Source: an uncultured Prevotellaceae bacterium
Lineage (GTDB): Bacteria; Bacteroidota; Bacteroidia; Bacteroidales; Bacteroidaceae
DNA length: 64,000 nt
Direction of reading: 5' to 3'
Assembly (NCBI GenBank): GCA_902771155.1
Contig: CACXVS010000015.1
Span: 1-64,000, forward strand
The translations under genes and the position numbers were made by a program. Positions 46,230 through 54,438 of this stretch are shown here, in pieces. How positions within the stretch are numbered: position 1 is the stretch's first letter; each line of letters starts with the position of its first letter. The notes under the pieces are model-generated. The model had not been told where the DNA came from and made no database searches. It saw only the letters and a program-made list of their open reading frames with translations.

Positions 46230-47527
46230 CCTTAGAAGACTATCTGGCACAAGACGCTCGTCTGTATCCTGACAAGACGGCCATCATCTGTGGAGATAAA
46301 ACCATTACCTGGGCAGAACTGTGGCAACAGGTGGAGAATCGGGCAAGCGACTATCCCAAGGGAAAGGTTATAGCCTTCCGCTCCACGCAGACCATCGACT
46401 TCATCGTCACCTATCTCGCCATCCATTTGGCTGGCAGTGTGGCTGCTCCGCTGGAGAAGGATATCCCCGACTCCTTGTTTCAGGAAATCTCCTCACGCCT
46501 TTCTGCTTGCGAGATTCCTGCAGGCATCGCCGATGTACTCTACACCACAGGCACAACCGGACGTTCCAAAGGTGTGATGATCAGCCATCGCACGATTGTA
46601 GCCGATGCCGAGAATCTGATAGCTGGTCAAGGTTTCTCCCACGATCTGGTGTTTGTCATCCATGGTCCTCTCAACCACATCGGCAGTCTGTCGAAGATCT
46701 TCCCCATCATCCTTCAGGGTGGTACACTTCATATCCTCGACGGTTTACGCGATGCCGACATCTTCTTCAACGCCTTTCGTGAGTCAGGCAAATACGCCAC
46801 CTTCTTCGTGCCTGCCAACATCCGTTTCCTGCTTACTTTCGATGCCAAGCGCTTTGCGGCTTTGGCTGATCGACTCGACTTTGTAGAGAGTGGAGGTGCA
46901 CCGCTGTCGCATGCCGACATGCTTCAACTATGTCAGATACTTCCCCATACACGCCTTTACAACACCTACGCATCAACCGAGACAGGCATCATCGCCACCT
47001 ATAATTATAATGACGGGCGTTGCCTTGCCGGGTGCTTAGGCCATACCATGCCTCACTCGCGTGTCACCATCACCTCCGAAGGGATGATCTCCTGTCAAGG
47101 CGACACCCTGATGAGCGGTTATATCGGTGACCCAGAACTCACTGCTACGGTACTTCGAAACGACACTGTCTATATGTCAGACTATGGTCAGATCGACGCA
47201 GAGGGTATGCTCCACATCGGAGGTCGCGAAAGCGATGTCATCAACGTAGGCGGTTACAAGGTAGCTCCCACCGAGGTCGAAGATATTGCCATGTCCATAG
47301 AGGGGATTCGCGACTGCATCTGCATCCCTGCCGAGCACCCTATCATGGGTAAAGCAGTCAAACTGCTGGTAGTGATGAATGAGGGTGTTCCGTTCTCTAA
47401 AAAGACCATCGCCCGTTATATTGCTGCCCGGCTCGAGCCTTACAAGGTACCTCAACTCTATGAACAAGTTGAGTCCATCGCCCGGACATACAACGGCAAA
47501 CTCGACCGCAAACATTATCAACAATAG
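46226..47527 (+). CDS. AMP-forming acyl/aryl-acid:ACP or CoA ligase, short form
   Basis: A 433-residue ANL-superfamily ligase, about 60-100 shorter than usual because the N-terminal subdomain is reduced. The P-loop YTTGTTGRSKGV lies at 106-117; YNTYASTETGI, YMSDYGQID and the C-terminal NGKLDRK lysine are all present, so adenylation and thiolation should work. It would activate an aromatic or fatty acid starter and load ACP 3, encoded just upstream. It is the last gene of the run and is followed after 3 bases by the terminator. Confidence 0.85.
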   Translation: MTLEDYLAQDARLYPDKTAIICGDKTITWAELWQQVENRASDYPKGKVIAFRSTQTIDFIVTYLAIHLAGSVAAPLEKDIPDSLFQEISSRLSACEIPAGIADVLYTTGTTGRSKGVMISHRTIVADAENLIAGQGFSHDLVFVIHGPLNHIGSLSKIFPIILQGGTLHILDGLRDADIFFNAFRESGKYATFFVPANIRFLLTFDAKRFAALADRLDFVESGGAPLSHADMLQLCQILPHTRLYNTYASTETGIIATYNYNDGRCLAGCLGHTMPHSRVTITSEGMISCQGDTLMSGYIGDPELTATVLRNDTVYMSDYGQIDAEGMLHIGGRESDVINVGGYKVAPTEVEDIAMSIEGIRDCICIPAEHPIMGKAVKLLVVMNEGVPFSKKTIARYIAARLEPYKVPQLYEQVESIARTYNGKLDRKHYQQ

Positions 47528-47530
47528 CAC

Positions 47531-47568
47531 ATAATAATCCCCCGCTCTGCTGAGTGGGGGATTATTAT
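47531..47568. terminator. Bidirectional hairpin terminator ending the pigment locus
   Basis: Near-perfect arms ATAATAATCCCCC and GGGGGATTATTAT around an 11-12-base loop. It serves both the plus-strand locus and the convergent RNase R gene. Confidence 0.85.
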
Positions 47569-47580
47569 GTCATGGCGTTT

Positions 47581-49776
47581 CTACTCGGCAAGCGTAAAGT
47601 CGAGTTGTTTACGCTCCAGATTGGCGCGAGCCACCTGGATACGGATAGGATCACCCAACTGGTACTTGGTGTGGTGACGACGCCCCACGATCATGAAATT
47701 CTTCTCGTCGAAGTCGTAGTAGTCGTCGCCCAAGTCCCGAATGGGAATCATACCCTCACAGTGGGTCTCGTCGATCTGGGCGTAGATGCCGTAACTGGTA
47801 AGACCGGAAATATGGGCATCGTAGGTGTTGCCTATCTTATCGGCCATAAACTCCACCATCTTATACTTGATCGAGTCGCGCTCGGCATTCTGGGAGATCT
47901 GCTCCATATCGCTGCAGTGCTCGCAGTACTCCTCGTACTTGTCCTTATTGGCCGAACGGGCGCCATTCTGATACTTGGTAAGCAGGCGATGCACCATGGT
48001 ATCGGGATAACGGCGGATGGGCGAGGTGAAATGGGTATAATAATCGAAGGCAAGACCATAGTGCCCGATGTTATGTACACTATACTTGGCCTTCATCATG
48101 GCTCTCAGGGCCACTGTCTCAATGGCATTCTGCTCACGCGTACCCTCTGCATCACTCATCAGCGCATTCAGCGACTTGGTAATAGCCCCCTTGGTACCAC
48201 TGGTCTTAACCTTATAGCCAAACTTTGACACGAACTGACGCAGGTTCTCGAGTTTCTGCGGATCGGGCTGGTCATGGATACGATAAGGCAGCGTCTTAGC
48301 CTTAACACCCTTCTTCACGCGCCCTATCGACTCAGCCACAGTCTTATTGGCCAACAGCATGAATTCCTCGATGAGTTTGTTGGCATCCTTCGACACCTTG
48401 AAGTAAGCCTTGACGGGCTTGCCTGTCTCGTCAATATCGAAATGGAGTTCCTCGCGGTCGAACTTCACTGAGCCATTCTTGAAGCGCGCCGCACGCAGTT
48501 TCTTGGCAAGCGCATCGAGTTTGATGAGTTGTTCTGCATTCTCACCCTTATAGGGATGTTTCTTCGTAGCAGGGGGTGCAGGGTCTCCCGTGCCGTCTTT
48601 CACCCCATTGTCCTCAAGTATCTGTTGCACCTCTTCGTAGGCATAGCGACGATCACTACGAATGACCGTATGAGCCAGATGCCACTTCTTGATATTCGCC
48701 TCGTCGTCGAGTTCAAAGATCACACTGTAACACAGTTTCTCTTCGTCAGGACGGAGTGAACAGATGAAGTTACAGAGGCGCTCTGGAAGCATGGGGATGG
48801 TGCGATCGACGAGGTAGATGCTGGTAGCCCGGTTGTAGGCTTCCTTGTCGATGGTAGAGCCTTCCTTGACGTAGTGGGAAACGTCAGCGATATGCACACC
48901 TACCTCCCACAGTCCACTATCCAGTTTACGAATACTCAAAGCATCGTCGAAGTCCTTGGCATCCTTGGGGTCGATGGTGCAGGTGAACACCTCACGGAAG
49001 TCCTCACGCTCAGCGATATCACGAGGTGTGATGGTGGCATCGATCTTCTCGGCAGCCTCCTCCACGTTCTTCGGATACTTATAAGGCAGATTATACTGGG
49101 CTAGGATAGCATGCATCTCGGCATTATTATCACCGGTCTTACCCAAAATATCCACCACCGAACCGATGATGTTCTTATGCTCAGCATCAGGCCATTGTAC
49201 CACCCTGACCACCGCCTTATCGTCAGTCTTACCCCCCTTCAGCTTACGCTTGGGGATAATGATATCATGGACGAAAGTGTTATCGGGAGTAACGAGGAAG
49301 GCCCAGTCTTTTTCGACACGCAGTTTACCCACAATGGTATCATGGGCACGCTTGACGATCTCAATGACCATAGCCTCCTTGATATGTTTATCACGACGTG
49401 CCATATATGACACCTTTACACGGTCGCCATCCATGGCCGACATCGAGTTGCGTTCAGCCACAAACACCGGTGTACCCCCATCATCGGGCACAAACGAGTT
49501 ACGCCCAGAAGCCTTACGACGGAACACACCCTCCTGCACCTGTGTCTTCAGGTTCAGGCGATAAGAGTTGTCACTGACCTTTGAGAGGAAATCATCCCAC
49601 GCCATCTCTTCCATCGTGTCGATGGCAAGCATCTTCAGCGGATGCGTATCGAGCTTAAGCGCCTTGAAAATCTGCTTGAACGTGAATGTCTCGTTCGGAT
49701 TGTGCTGGAAGAGGTTCTGCAGCAGTTCGCTGACCTGCTTCTTTCCCAGTCGTTTTCCACCTTTCTTCTTTCCCAT
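47581..49776 (-). CDS. rnr: Ribonuclease R
   Basis: A 731-residue exoribonuclease with an N-terminal winged-helix/OB region, the RNB catalytic domain (about 230-570, with TIDPKDAKDFDDALSI and SPIRRYPDTMVHRLL) and a C-terminal S1 domain (about 625-720). The start MGKKKGGKRLGKK at 49776 is used; the frame extends further upstream over promoter and repeat sequence. It degrades structured RNA 3' to 5'. It is unrelated to the adjacent pigment locus and convergent with it. Confidence 0.95.
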   Translation of the reverse strand: MGKKKGGKRLGKKQVSELLQNLFQHNPNETFTFKQIFKALKLDTHPLKMLAIDTMEEMAWDDFLSKVSDNSYRLNLKTQVQEGVFRRKASGRNSFVPDDGGTPVFVAERNSMSAMDGDRVKVSYMARRDKHIKEAMVIEIVKRAHDTIVGKLRVEKDWAFLVTPDNTFVHDIIIPKRKLKGGKTDDKAVVRVVQWPDAEHKNIIGSVVDILGKTGDNNAEMHAILAQYNLPYKYPKNVEEAAEKIDATITPRDIAEREDFREVFTCTIDPKDAKDFDDALSIRKLDSGLWEVGVHIADVSHYVKEGSTIDKEAYNRATSIYLVDRTIPMLPERLCNFICSLRPDEEKLCYSVIFELDDEANIKKWHLAHTVIRSDRRYAYEEVQQILEDNGVKDGTGDPAPPATKKHPYKGENAEQLIKLDALAKKLRAARFKNGSVKFDREELHFDIDETGKPVKAYFKVSKDANKLIEEFMLLANKTVAESIGRVKKGVKAKTLPYRIHDQPDPQKLENLRQFVSKFGYKVKTSGTKGAITKSLNALMSDAEGTREQNAIETVALRAMMKAKYSVHNIGHYGLAFDYYTHFTSPIRRYPDTMVHRLLTKYQNGARSANKDKYEEYCEHCSDMEQISQNAERDSIKYKMVEFMADKIGNTYDAHISGLTSYGIYAQIDETHCEGMIPIRDLGDDYYDFDEKNFMIVGRRHHTKYQLGDPIRIQVARANLERKQLDFTLAE

Positions 49777-49801
49777 AGACTTGATTCTTTTAAGTTTTGG
49801 G

Positions 49802-49809
49802 CAAAGATA
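49802..49809 (-). promoter_or_regulatory. Bacteroidota-type -7 box for RNase R
   Basis: Minus-strand TATCTTTG, 25 bases upstream of the start at 49776, supporting the MGKKKGG start. Confidence 0.65.
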
Positions 49810-49819
49810 GTAAAAAAAA

Positions 49820-49850
49820 TAAAAAGGTAAAAGGGTAAAAAGGTTAAATA
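49820..49850. repeat. AAAAAGGTAAAAGGGT-type repeat in the RNase R/reductase gap
   Basis: About three diverged units of (A)AAAAGGTA / AAGGGTA / AAAAGGTTA. The same type occurs at 60405-60434 and, inverted, at 60486-60518. Confidence 0.65.
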
Positions 49851-49862
49851 AAAAAAAAGTAG

Positions 49863-49870
49863 TACCTTTG
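49863..49870 (+). promoter_or_regulatory. Bacteroidota-type -7 box for the reductase/PAP2 pair
   Basis: TACCTTTG, 18 bases before the ATG at 49889. Confidence 0.65.
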
Positions 49871-49888
49871 CACGCAAAATTTAGGAAA

Positions 49889-50884
49889 ATGAAGATATTA
49901 ATCACTGGTGCAAGCGGATTTATCGGCTCATTTATCGTGGAGGAAGCCCTTCGTCGGGGCTTCGAGACGTGGGCAGCCATGCGCAAGAGCAGTTCGAAGG
50001 CATACCTTCAGGACGAGCGCATCCATTTCATCGAGCTCAACCTCAACTCGAAGGAGCAGTTGGTGGAACAACTGAAGGGCAAGGACTTCGACTACGTGGT
50101 CCATGCAGCCGGTGTGACAAAGTGTCTGAACAAGGCCGATTTCCATCGTATCAACACAGAAGGTACGAAGAACTTGGCTGAAGCCCTGCTCGAGGTGAAG
50201 ATGCCTTTGAAGCGTTTCGTGTTTGTGAGCAGCCTCAGCGTCTTTGGCGCCATCAAAGAAAAGATGCCCTACGACGAGATTAGTGAGAGCGACACACCCC
50301 AACCCAATACTGCCTACGGGCGCAGCAAACTGGCTGCCGAGCAGTACCTCGACTCGGTAGGGTCACGCCTACCTTATATTATATTAAGGCCAACGGGTGT
50401 GTATGGTCCGAGAGAGAAGGACTATTTCATCATGGCCAAGAGTATCAAGCAGCATAGCGACTTCGCCGTGGGCTACCAGCGTCAGGACATCACCTTTGTA
50501 TATGTCACCGATGTGGTACAGGCCATATTCCTGGCTCTTGAGAAGGGGGAGAATGGGCGCAAGTACTTCCTCTCTGATGGTGAAGTGTATCAGAGCACCA
50601 CATTCAGCGACCTGATTCATGAAGAACTGGGGCGCCCTTGGTGGATTCGTATCACGGCTCCTGTATGGGTATTGCGCATCGTAACCTTCTTCGGCGAGTA
50701 TGTAGGTCGGATAACTGGTAAGGTGACGGCCCTGAATAATGACAAGTACAACATCCTGAAACAACGCAACTGGCGATGTGACATCAGTCCGGCCCGCAAG
50801 GAGTTGGGCTACGACCCCAAAGTGCAGTTGGCCGAAGGGGTGAAGACCACCATTAAGTGGTACAAGGATAACAAATGGTTGTAA
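49889..50884 (+). CDS. NAD(P)-dependent epimerase/dehydratase-type reductase
   Basis: A 331-residue extended short-chain dehydrogenase with the N-terminal ITGASGFIGSFIVEEALRRG nucleotide-binding motif and catalytic YGRSKLAAEQYL. The substrate cannot be read directly. Members of this group include dihydroflavonol reductase-like enzymes and the keto-sphingolipid reductases of Bacteroides. The downstream PAP2-type protein, similar in layout to inositol-phosphorylceramide synthases, makes a role in sphingolipid synthesis plausible. The start MKILITGASG is chosen because the fold begins there. Confidence 0.8.
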   Translation: MKILITGASGFIGSFIVEEALRRGFETWAAMRKSSSKAYLQDERIHFIELNLNSKEQLVEQLKGKDFDYVVHAAGVTKCLNKADFHRINTEGTKNLAEALLEVKMPLKRFVFVSSLSVFGAIKEKMPYDEISESDTPQPNTAYGRSKLAAEQYLDSVGSRLPYIILRPTGVYGPREKDYFIMAKSIKQHSDFAVGYQRQDITFVYVTDVVQAIFLALEKGENGRKYFLSDGEVYQSTTFSDLIHEELGRPWWIRITAPVWVLRIVTFFGEYVGRITGKVTALNNDKYNILKQRNWRCDISPARKELGYDPKVQLAEGVKTTIKWYKDNKWL

Positions 50885-50886
50885 CC

Positions 50887-50917
50887 GTTGAAAATTGAAA
50901 ATTGAGAATTGAAAATT
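50887..50917. repeat. ATTGAAA tandem repeat forming the start of the PAP2 gene
   Basis: Four heptamers (GTTGAAA, ATTGAAA, ATTGAGA, ATTGAAA) plus ATT. They fill the gap after the reductase and supply the TTG start codon and first codons of the next gene. Confidence 0.85.
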
Positions 50918-51874
50918 AGGGATTTATTTAGGATTGAGAAGAAACCGCACAAGGGGTTACTCACGGTGGAGTGGGTAATCCTGGGCTATTGGTTGATGAC
51001 CCTGCTGTTTGTGCTCTTCACCTCGACCAAACTTCCGAACTCGGAGGCACTAATCTGGGGTCGTGTAAAGGTGTTGGCCATCACACTGGCCATGTGGGGT
51101 GTATATCGGATGATACCCTGTCGGTTCATCCATCTGTGCAGAGTGGTGGTGCAGATGGCCCTGCTCTCGTGGTGGTATCCCGATACCTACGAACTGAATA
51201 AGATCCTGCCTAACCTCGACCATCTCTTTGCGAGCTACGAGCAACAGCTGTTTCATTGTCATCCTGCCCTACTCTTTCCCCAGACCATCACCCACCCGGT
51301 GTTCAGCGAACTGATGTATCTGGGCTATGTGTCGTACTTCCCCCTGATAGCTCTGGTAGCAGCGTTTTATTTCTTCTGGCGATACAATGAGTTTAACAGA
51401 GTCGCATTTGTGATACTGGCCTCGTTCTTCATCTATTACGTGATCTTTGTCTTCCTGCCTGTGACCGGTCCTCAGTATTACTATGGGGCAGCAGGACTCG
51501 ACCAGATAGCGCAAGGTGTGTTCCCCAATGTAAGCGACTATTTCCTGACCCACGACCAGCCATTGCCCATGCCAGGCTACAGCGATGGATTCTTCTACGA
51601 CTGTGTGGCCAATGCCCATGCCACTGGCGAGCGCCCCACAGCAGCCTTCCCCAGCAGTCATGTGGGCATAAGCACCATCCTGCTCTTCCTGGCCTGGCGC
51701 GCCAAGAACCGTCTGCTGTTCTATGTGGTTCTGGTGCTTTATATTCTCTTGTGTATGTCAACCGTCTATATCCGTGCTCACTATGCCATCGACGTCATTG
51801 CCGGATGGGTAAGCGGCATCGCCCTCTACTTCCTGTTGCAGACCTTCTGGACCTTCACGAAAAGGCAGTATTAG
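50909..51874 (+). CDS. PAP2-superfamily membrane phosphatase/transferase (IPC synthase-like)
   Basis: A 321-residue protein with about six to eight membrane helices and the PAP2/IPC-synthase signature: ERPTAAFPSSHVGIS then STVYIRAHYAIDVIAG (catalytic His in each). The layout with a long N-terminal membrane region fits inositol-phosphorylceramide synthase-like proteins more than small PgpB-type phosphatases. The only start upstream of the first helix is TTG at 50909, inside the repeat; the next in-frame Met is residue 30, within the first helix. It lies 24 bases after the reductase. Confidence 0.8.
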   Translation: MKIRDLFRIEKKPHKGLLTVEWVILGYWLMTLLFVLFTSTKLPNSEALIWGRVKVLAITLAMWGVYRMIPCRFIHLCRVVVQMALLSWWYPDTYELNKILPNLDHLFASYEQQLFHCHPALLFPQTITHPVFSELMYLGYVSYFPLIALVAAFYFFWRYNEFNRVAFVILASFFIYYVIFVFLPVTGPQYYYGAAGLDQIAQGVFPNVSDYFLTHDQPLPMPGYSDGFFYDCVANAHATGERPTAAFPSSHVGISTILLFLAWRAKNRLLFYVVLVLYILLCMSTVYIRAHYAIDVIAGWVSGIALYFLLQTFWTFTKRQY

Positions 51875-51892
51875 CAAATTTAACCCTAAAAA

Positions 51893-51924
51893 TTTGGCAG
51901 TTTCGGATTAATTACTTACCTTTG
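51893..51924 (+). promoter_or_regulatory. Promoter of greA
   Basis: TTTG at 51893-51896 and TACCTTTG at 51917-51924 with a 20-base spacer. The predicted transcript has a leader of about 115 bases. Confidence 0.7.
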
Positions 51925-51958
51925 CACACAGAAAGGACACGACATATTAGACTCAAGG

Positions 51959-51995
51959 ATTCCGACACGACCGTACCGTCGGAATTCTTTCTTTT
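51959..51995 (+). terminator. Hairpin with T-rich tail in the greA leader (possible attenuator)
   Basis: Perfect 8-bp stem ATTCCGAC / GTCGGAAT around an 11-base loop, followed by TCTTTCTTTT. It lies between the promoter and the greA start at 52045, so it could end a short leader RNA. Confidence 0.55.
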
Positions 51996-52044
51996 ATGCG
52001 TTCCTCGAAAAGTTGAATCAATAAACAATTAAAGAAGAATAACT

Positions 52045-52512
52045 ATGGCTTATATGTCACAAGAGGGCTACGACAAGTTGGTAGCCGAACTGAAACAACT
52101 GGAGAGTGTGGAGCGCCCGAAGGCCTCTGCCGCCATTGCTGAAGCGCGCGAAAAGGGCGACCTCAGCGAGAATTCCGAGTACGATGCCGCCAAGGAGGCA
52201 CAGGCTCATCTGGAGGATAAGATCAATCGTCTGAAGGTGACCATCTCTGAGGCCAAGGTCGTCGATACATCGCGCCTGAGTACGGATGCCGTGCAGATTC
52301 TCTCGAAGGTAGAGATGACCAATATGACCAACAAGGCCAAGATGACCTACACCATCGTAAGCGAGAGCGAGGCTAACCTGCGCGAGGGTAAGATCTCTAT
52401 CAAGACACCTATCGCACAGGGGTTGTTGAACCACAAGGTTGGCGACGAGGTGGAGGTAAACATTCCCCGTGGTACCATCAAACTGCGTATCGACAAAATA
52501 ACCGTGGGGTAA
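52045..52512 (+). CDS. greA: Transcription elongation factor GreA
   Basis: A 155-residue GreA: N-terminal coiled coil (about 5-75, ending EAREKGDLSENSEYDAAKE with the tip acids) and C-terminal FKBP-like domain (TYTIVSESEANLREGKIS, then SPIAQGLL-like TPIAQGLLNHKVGDEVEV). It helps backtracked RNA polymerase by stimulating transcript cleavage. It has its own promoter and structured leader. Confidence 0.96.
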   Translation: MAYMSQEGYDKLVAELKQLESVERPKASAAIAEAREKGDLSENSEYDAAKEAQAHLEDKINRLKVTISEAKVVDTSRLSTDAVQILSKVEMTNMTNKAKMTYTIVSESEANLREGKISIKTPIAQGLLNHKVGDEVEVNIPRGTIKLRIDKITVG

Positions 52513-52563
52513 GATTGAAGAATTGAAGGATTGAAGGATTGAAGAATTGAAGGATTGAAGAAT
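52513..52563. repeat. ATTGAAGG-type octamer repeat between greA and the HIT gene
   Basis: Six octamers (ATTGAAGA or ATTGAAGG) cover the entire gap between the two genes and end at the ATG of the HIT gene. Confidence 0.9.
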
Positions 52564-52959
52564 ATGGATATATTCAGTAAGATTGCTGCAGGTGAGATTC
52601 CCAGCTACAAGTGCGCTGAGAACGAGAAGTTCTACGCATTCCTCGACATCAACCCGCTCGTGAAAGGTCACACGTTGGTCATCCCACGCAGAGAGGTCGA
52701 TTACATCTTCGACATGGACGACGAGGAGATTGCCGAGTTCCAGGTGTTTGCCAAGCAGGTGGCCCAGGCCATCAAGAAGGCTTTCCCCTGTAAGAAAGTG
52801 GCCCAGGTGGTCCTGGGTCTTGAAGTGCCCCACGCCCATATCCACCTCATCCCCATGCAGAACGAGGGCGACGTGGATTTCCGTCGTGAGAAACTGAAAC
52901 TCTCCGAGGAAGAATTCAAGGAGATTGCCAAGAAAATCAATGATGAGTTTGTCGCTTAG
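52564..52959 (+). CDS. HIT-family nucleotide-binding protein
   Basis: A 131-residue histidine-triad protein (Hint type) with FLDINPLVKGHTLVIPRRE and the triad VPHAHIHLIP. These hydrolyse purine nucleoside phosphoramidates or AMP-lysine. The ATG at 52564 directly follows a repeat array; the frame is open back to a TTG at 52555 in that array. Its end overlaps the convergent ManC-type gene by 4 bases. Confidence 0.92.
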   Translation: MDIFSKIAAGEIPSYKCAENEKFYAFLDINPLVKGHTLVIPRREVDYIFDMDDEEIAEFQVFAKQVAQAIKKAFPCKKVAQVVLGLEVPHAHIHLIPMQNEGDVDFRREKLKLSEEEFKEIAKKINDEFVA

Positions 52960-54050
52960 ACAAACTCATCACCGTATTTGATCTGTACATCGTTGGCATA
53001 TTTCTTCACCAACGCAGAGGTGTCGCCCTTCTTGCAGATCATCAATACATTATCCTGCTCAACGACGATGTAGCCCTCGAGGCCATTAAACACCCCCAGG
53101 CGTCCCTTGGGCAGTTTGATGATATTGTTACGACAATCTTCCGTCTCCACCAGCGAGTCGATCACCACATTGTCATTCTCCACCTTACTCATCGCCTCGT
53201 AGATGGCGTGCCAGGTACCCATGTCGGCCCATCCGAAGTCGCACTTCATCACGAACACATCACGACTCTGTTCCAAGATGGCATAGTCGAGCGACAGGTT
53301 AGGATAACGGGGGTAGTTGGCCTCGACATAGGCCATCTCCTCCTCATAACTGTAATCGGGATTCTCGAACTTGAGGTTACGGAGCACGGAGGGGAACACC
53401 CCTTCAAAGGTCTGGATCAGTTTACGCGCATTTGAGATGAAGATGCCGGTGTTCCAGTAGAACTCACCACTCTCCATGAACATCTTTGCAAAGTCGCGCT
53501 CGGGTTTCTCCGTAAACGACTTCACCTTATATACCTCGGGCTTACAACTCAAGTCGCCCAACTGGATATAGCCGTAGCCAGGTTCAGGGCGCGTAGGTTT
53601 GACACCCATGGCCAACAGCACATCGTTTTCTGCGACATAGCCAAGACCCACATGAATACTATGGTAGAAGGCGGTCTCGTCGAGCACTAGCTGGTCGGAA
53701 GGAGTGATAATGATATCGGCATCGGGATCGCGTCGCAGAATACGCATATTCGCCCACGCCACACTGGGAGCAGTGTTCCTGTGAATAGGTTCGAGCATGA
53801 TATTCTCTTCGGGCAGTCCTGGCAGCTGTTCTTTCACCAGTTGGAAATACTCCTTACACGTACATATATATATATTCTCTTTGGGCAGAATCCTCACAAA
53901 GCGCCTGTAAGTGGCCTGTAACATGGTCTGACCAGTTCCGAAGAAATCCAAAAACTGCTTAGGGTAGTCCCTCCTGCTTACCGGCCAGAGCCTCTGCCCT
54001 CGACCTCCTGCAAGGATGACACAAAAATAGTTTTTCTCTGTTATTTCCAT
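52956..54050 (-). CDS. manC: Mannose-1-phosphate guanylyltransferase
   Basis: A 364-residue nucleotidyltransferase with VILAGGRGQRLWPVSRRDYPKQF (GTP-binding and pyrophosphorylase signature) and FTEKPERDFA. It lacks the phosphomannose isomerase domain of bifunctional ManC/AlgA, so it is the short form. It makes GDP-mannose for glycans. Its 3' end overlaps the HIT gene by 4 bases in convergent orientation, with no terminator visible. Confidence 0.93.
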   Translation of the reverse strand: MEITEKNYFCVILAGGRGQRLWPVSRRDYPKQFLDFFGTGQTMLQATYRRFVRILPKENIYICTCKEYFQLVKEQLPGLPEENIMLEPIHRNTAPSVAWANMRILRRDPDADIIITPSDQLVLDETAFYHSIHVGLGYVAENDVLLAMGVKPTRPEPGYGYIQLGDLSCKPEVYKVKSFTEKPERDFAKMFMESGEFYWNTGIFISNARKLIQTFEGVFPSVLRNLKFENPDYSYEEEMAYVEANYPRYPNLSLDYAILEQSRDVFVMKCDFGWADMGTWHAIYEAMSKVENDNVVIDSLVETEDCRNNIIKLPKGRLGVFNGLEGYIVVEQDNVLMICKKGDTSALVKKYANDVQIKYGDEFV

Positions 54051-54080
54051 GGAAATGTTTTTAGTCTTTTATTTTGGGGG

Positions 54081-54088
54081 CGAAGGTA
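54081..54088 (-). promoter_or_regulatory. Weak -7 box for the guanylyltransferase gene
   Basis: Minus-strand TACCTTCG, one mismatch from TAnnTTTG, 30 bases upstream of the start at 54050. Confidence 0.4.
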
Positions 54089-54137
54089 AACATAAATCAT
54101 GACATACACAAATATTTTTTAGTTTTTTATCAAAATC

Positions 54138-54169
54138 TTTTGTCCTTTCATTTTTTTGTATTACCTTTG
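54138..54169 (+). promoter_or_regulatory. Promoter of tRNA-Leu
   Basis: TTTTG at 54138-54142 and TACCTTTG at 54162-54169 at 19-base spacing, 37 bases upstream of the tRNA. Confidence 0.65.
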
Positions 54170-54206
54170 CACCCGCTTTTAGATGATAACCTGGCAGCGT
54201 CTTCAT

Positions 54207-54288
54207 GCCCAGATGGCGGAATCGGTAGACGCGCTGGTCTCAAACACCAGTGGGGCAACCCGTGCCGGTTCGACCCCGGCTCTGGGTA
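54207..54288 (+). tRNA. tRNA-Leu (anticodon CAA)
   Basis: An 82-base cloverleaf: acceptor arms GCCCAGA and TCTGGGT (G-U at the first pair), D arm with GGTAGAC, anticodon arm CTGGT-CTCAAAC-ACCAG giving anticodon CAA (reads UUG), a long class II variable arm and T arm GCCGG-TTCGACC-CCGGC. The discriminator is A, as expected for Leu; the CCA end is not encoded. Confidence 0.95.
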
Positions 54289-54327
54289 CTCTTTGAGTAC
54301 GGACGCAAGGTACCATCACAAAGCAAG

Positions 54328-54361
54328 GTGCTGCAAATCAACTGATTGCAGCACTTTTTTT
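54328..54361 (+). terminator. Terminator of tRNA-Leu
   Basis: Perfect 9-bp stem GTGCTGCAA / TTGCAGCAC with a 9-base loop, followed by seven T. Confidence 0.9.
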
Positions 54362-54438
54362 ATTGATATTCGATAGTTTTTTCCAACAAAGGTTCGAATT
54401 ATTTCTCAATTATCAATGGGTAATTCTCAATTTATTTG

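Noticed and set aside
22464..47527. Aromatic ammonia lyase or chorismate lyase in the polyene locus
   Set aside because: No protein with an ASGDL-type MIO motif or chorismate-lyase features was found among the 26 genes.
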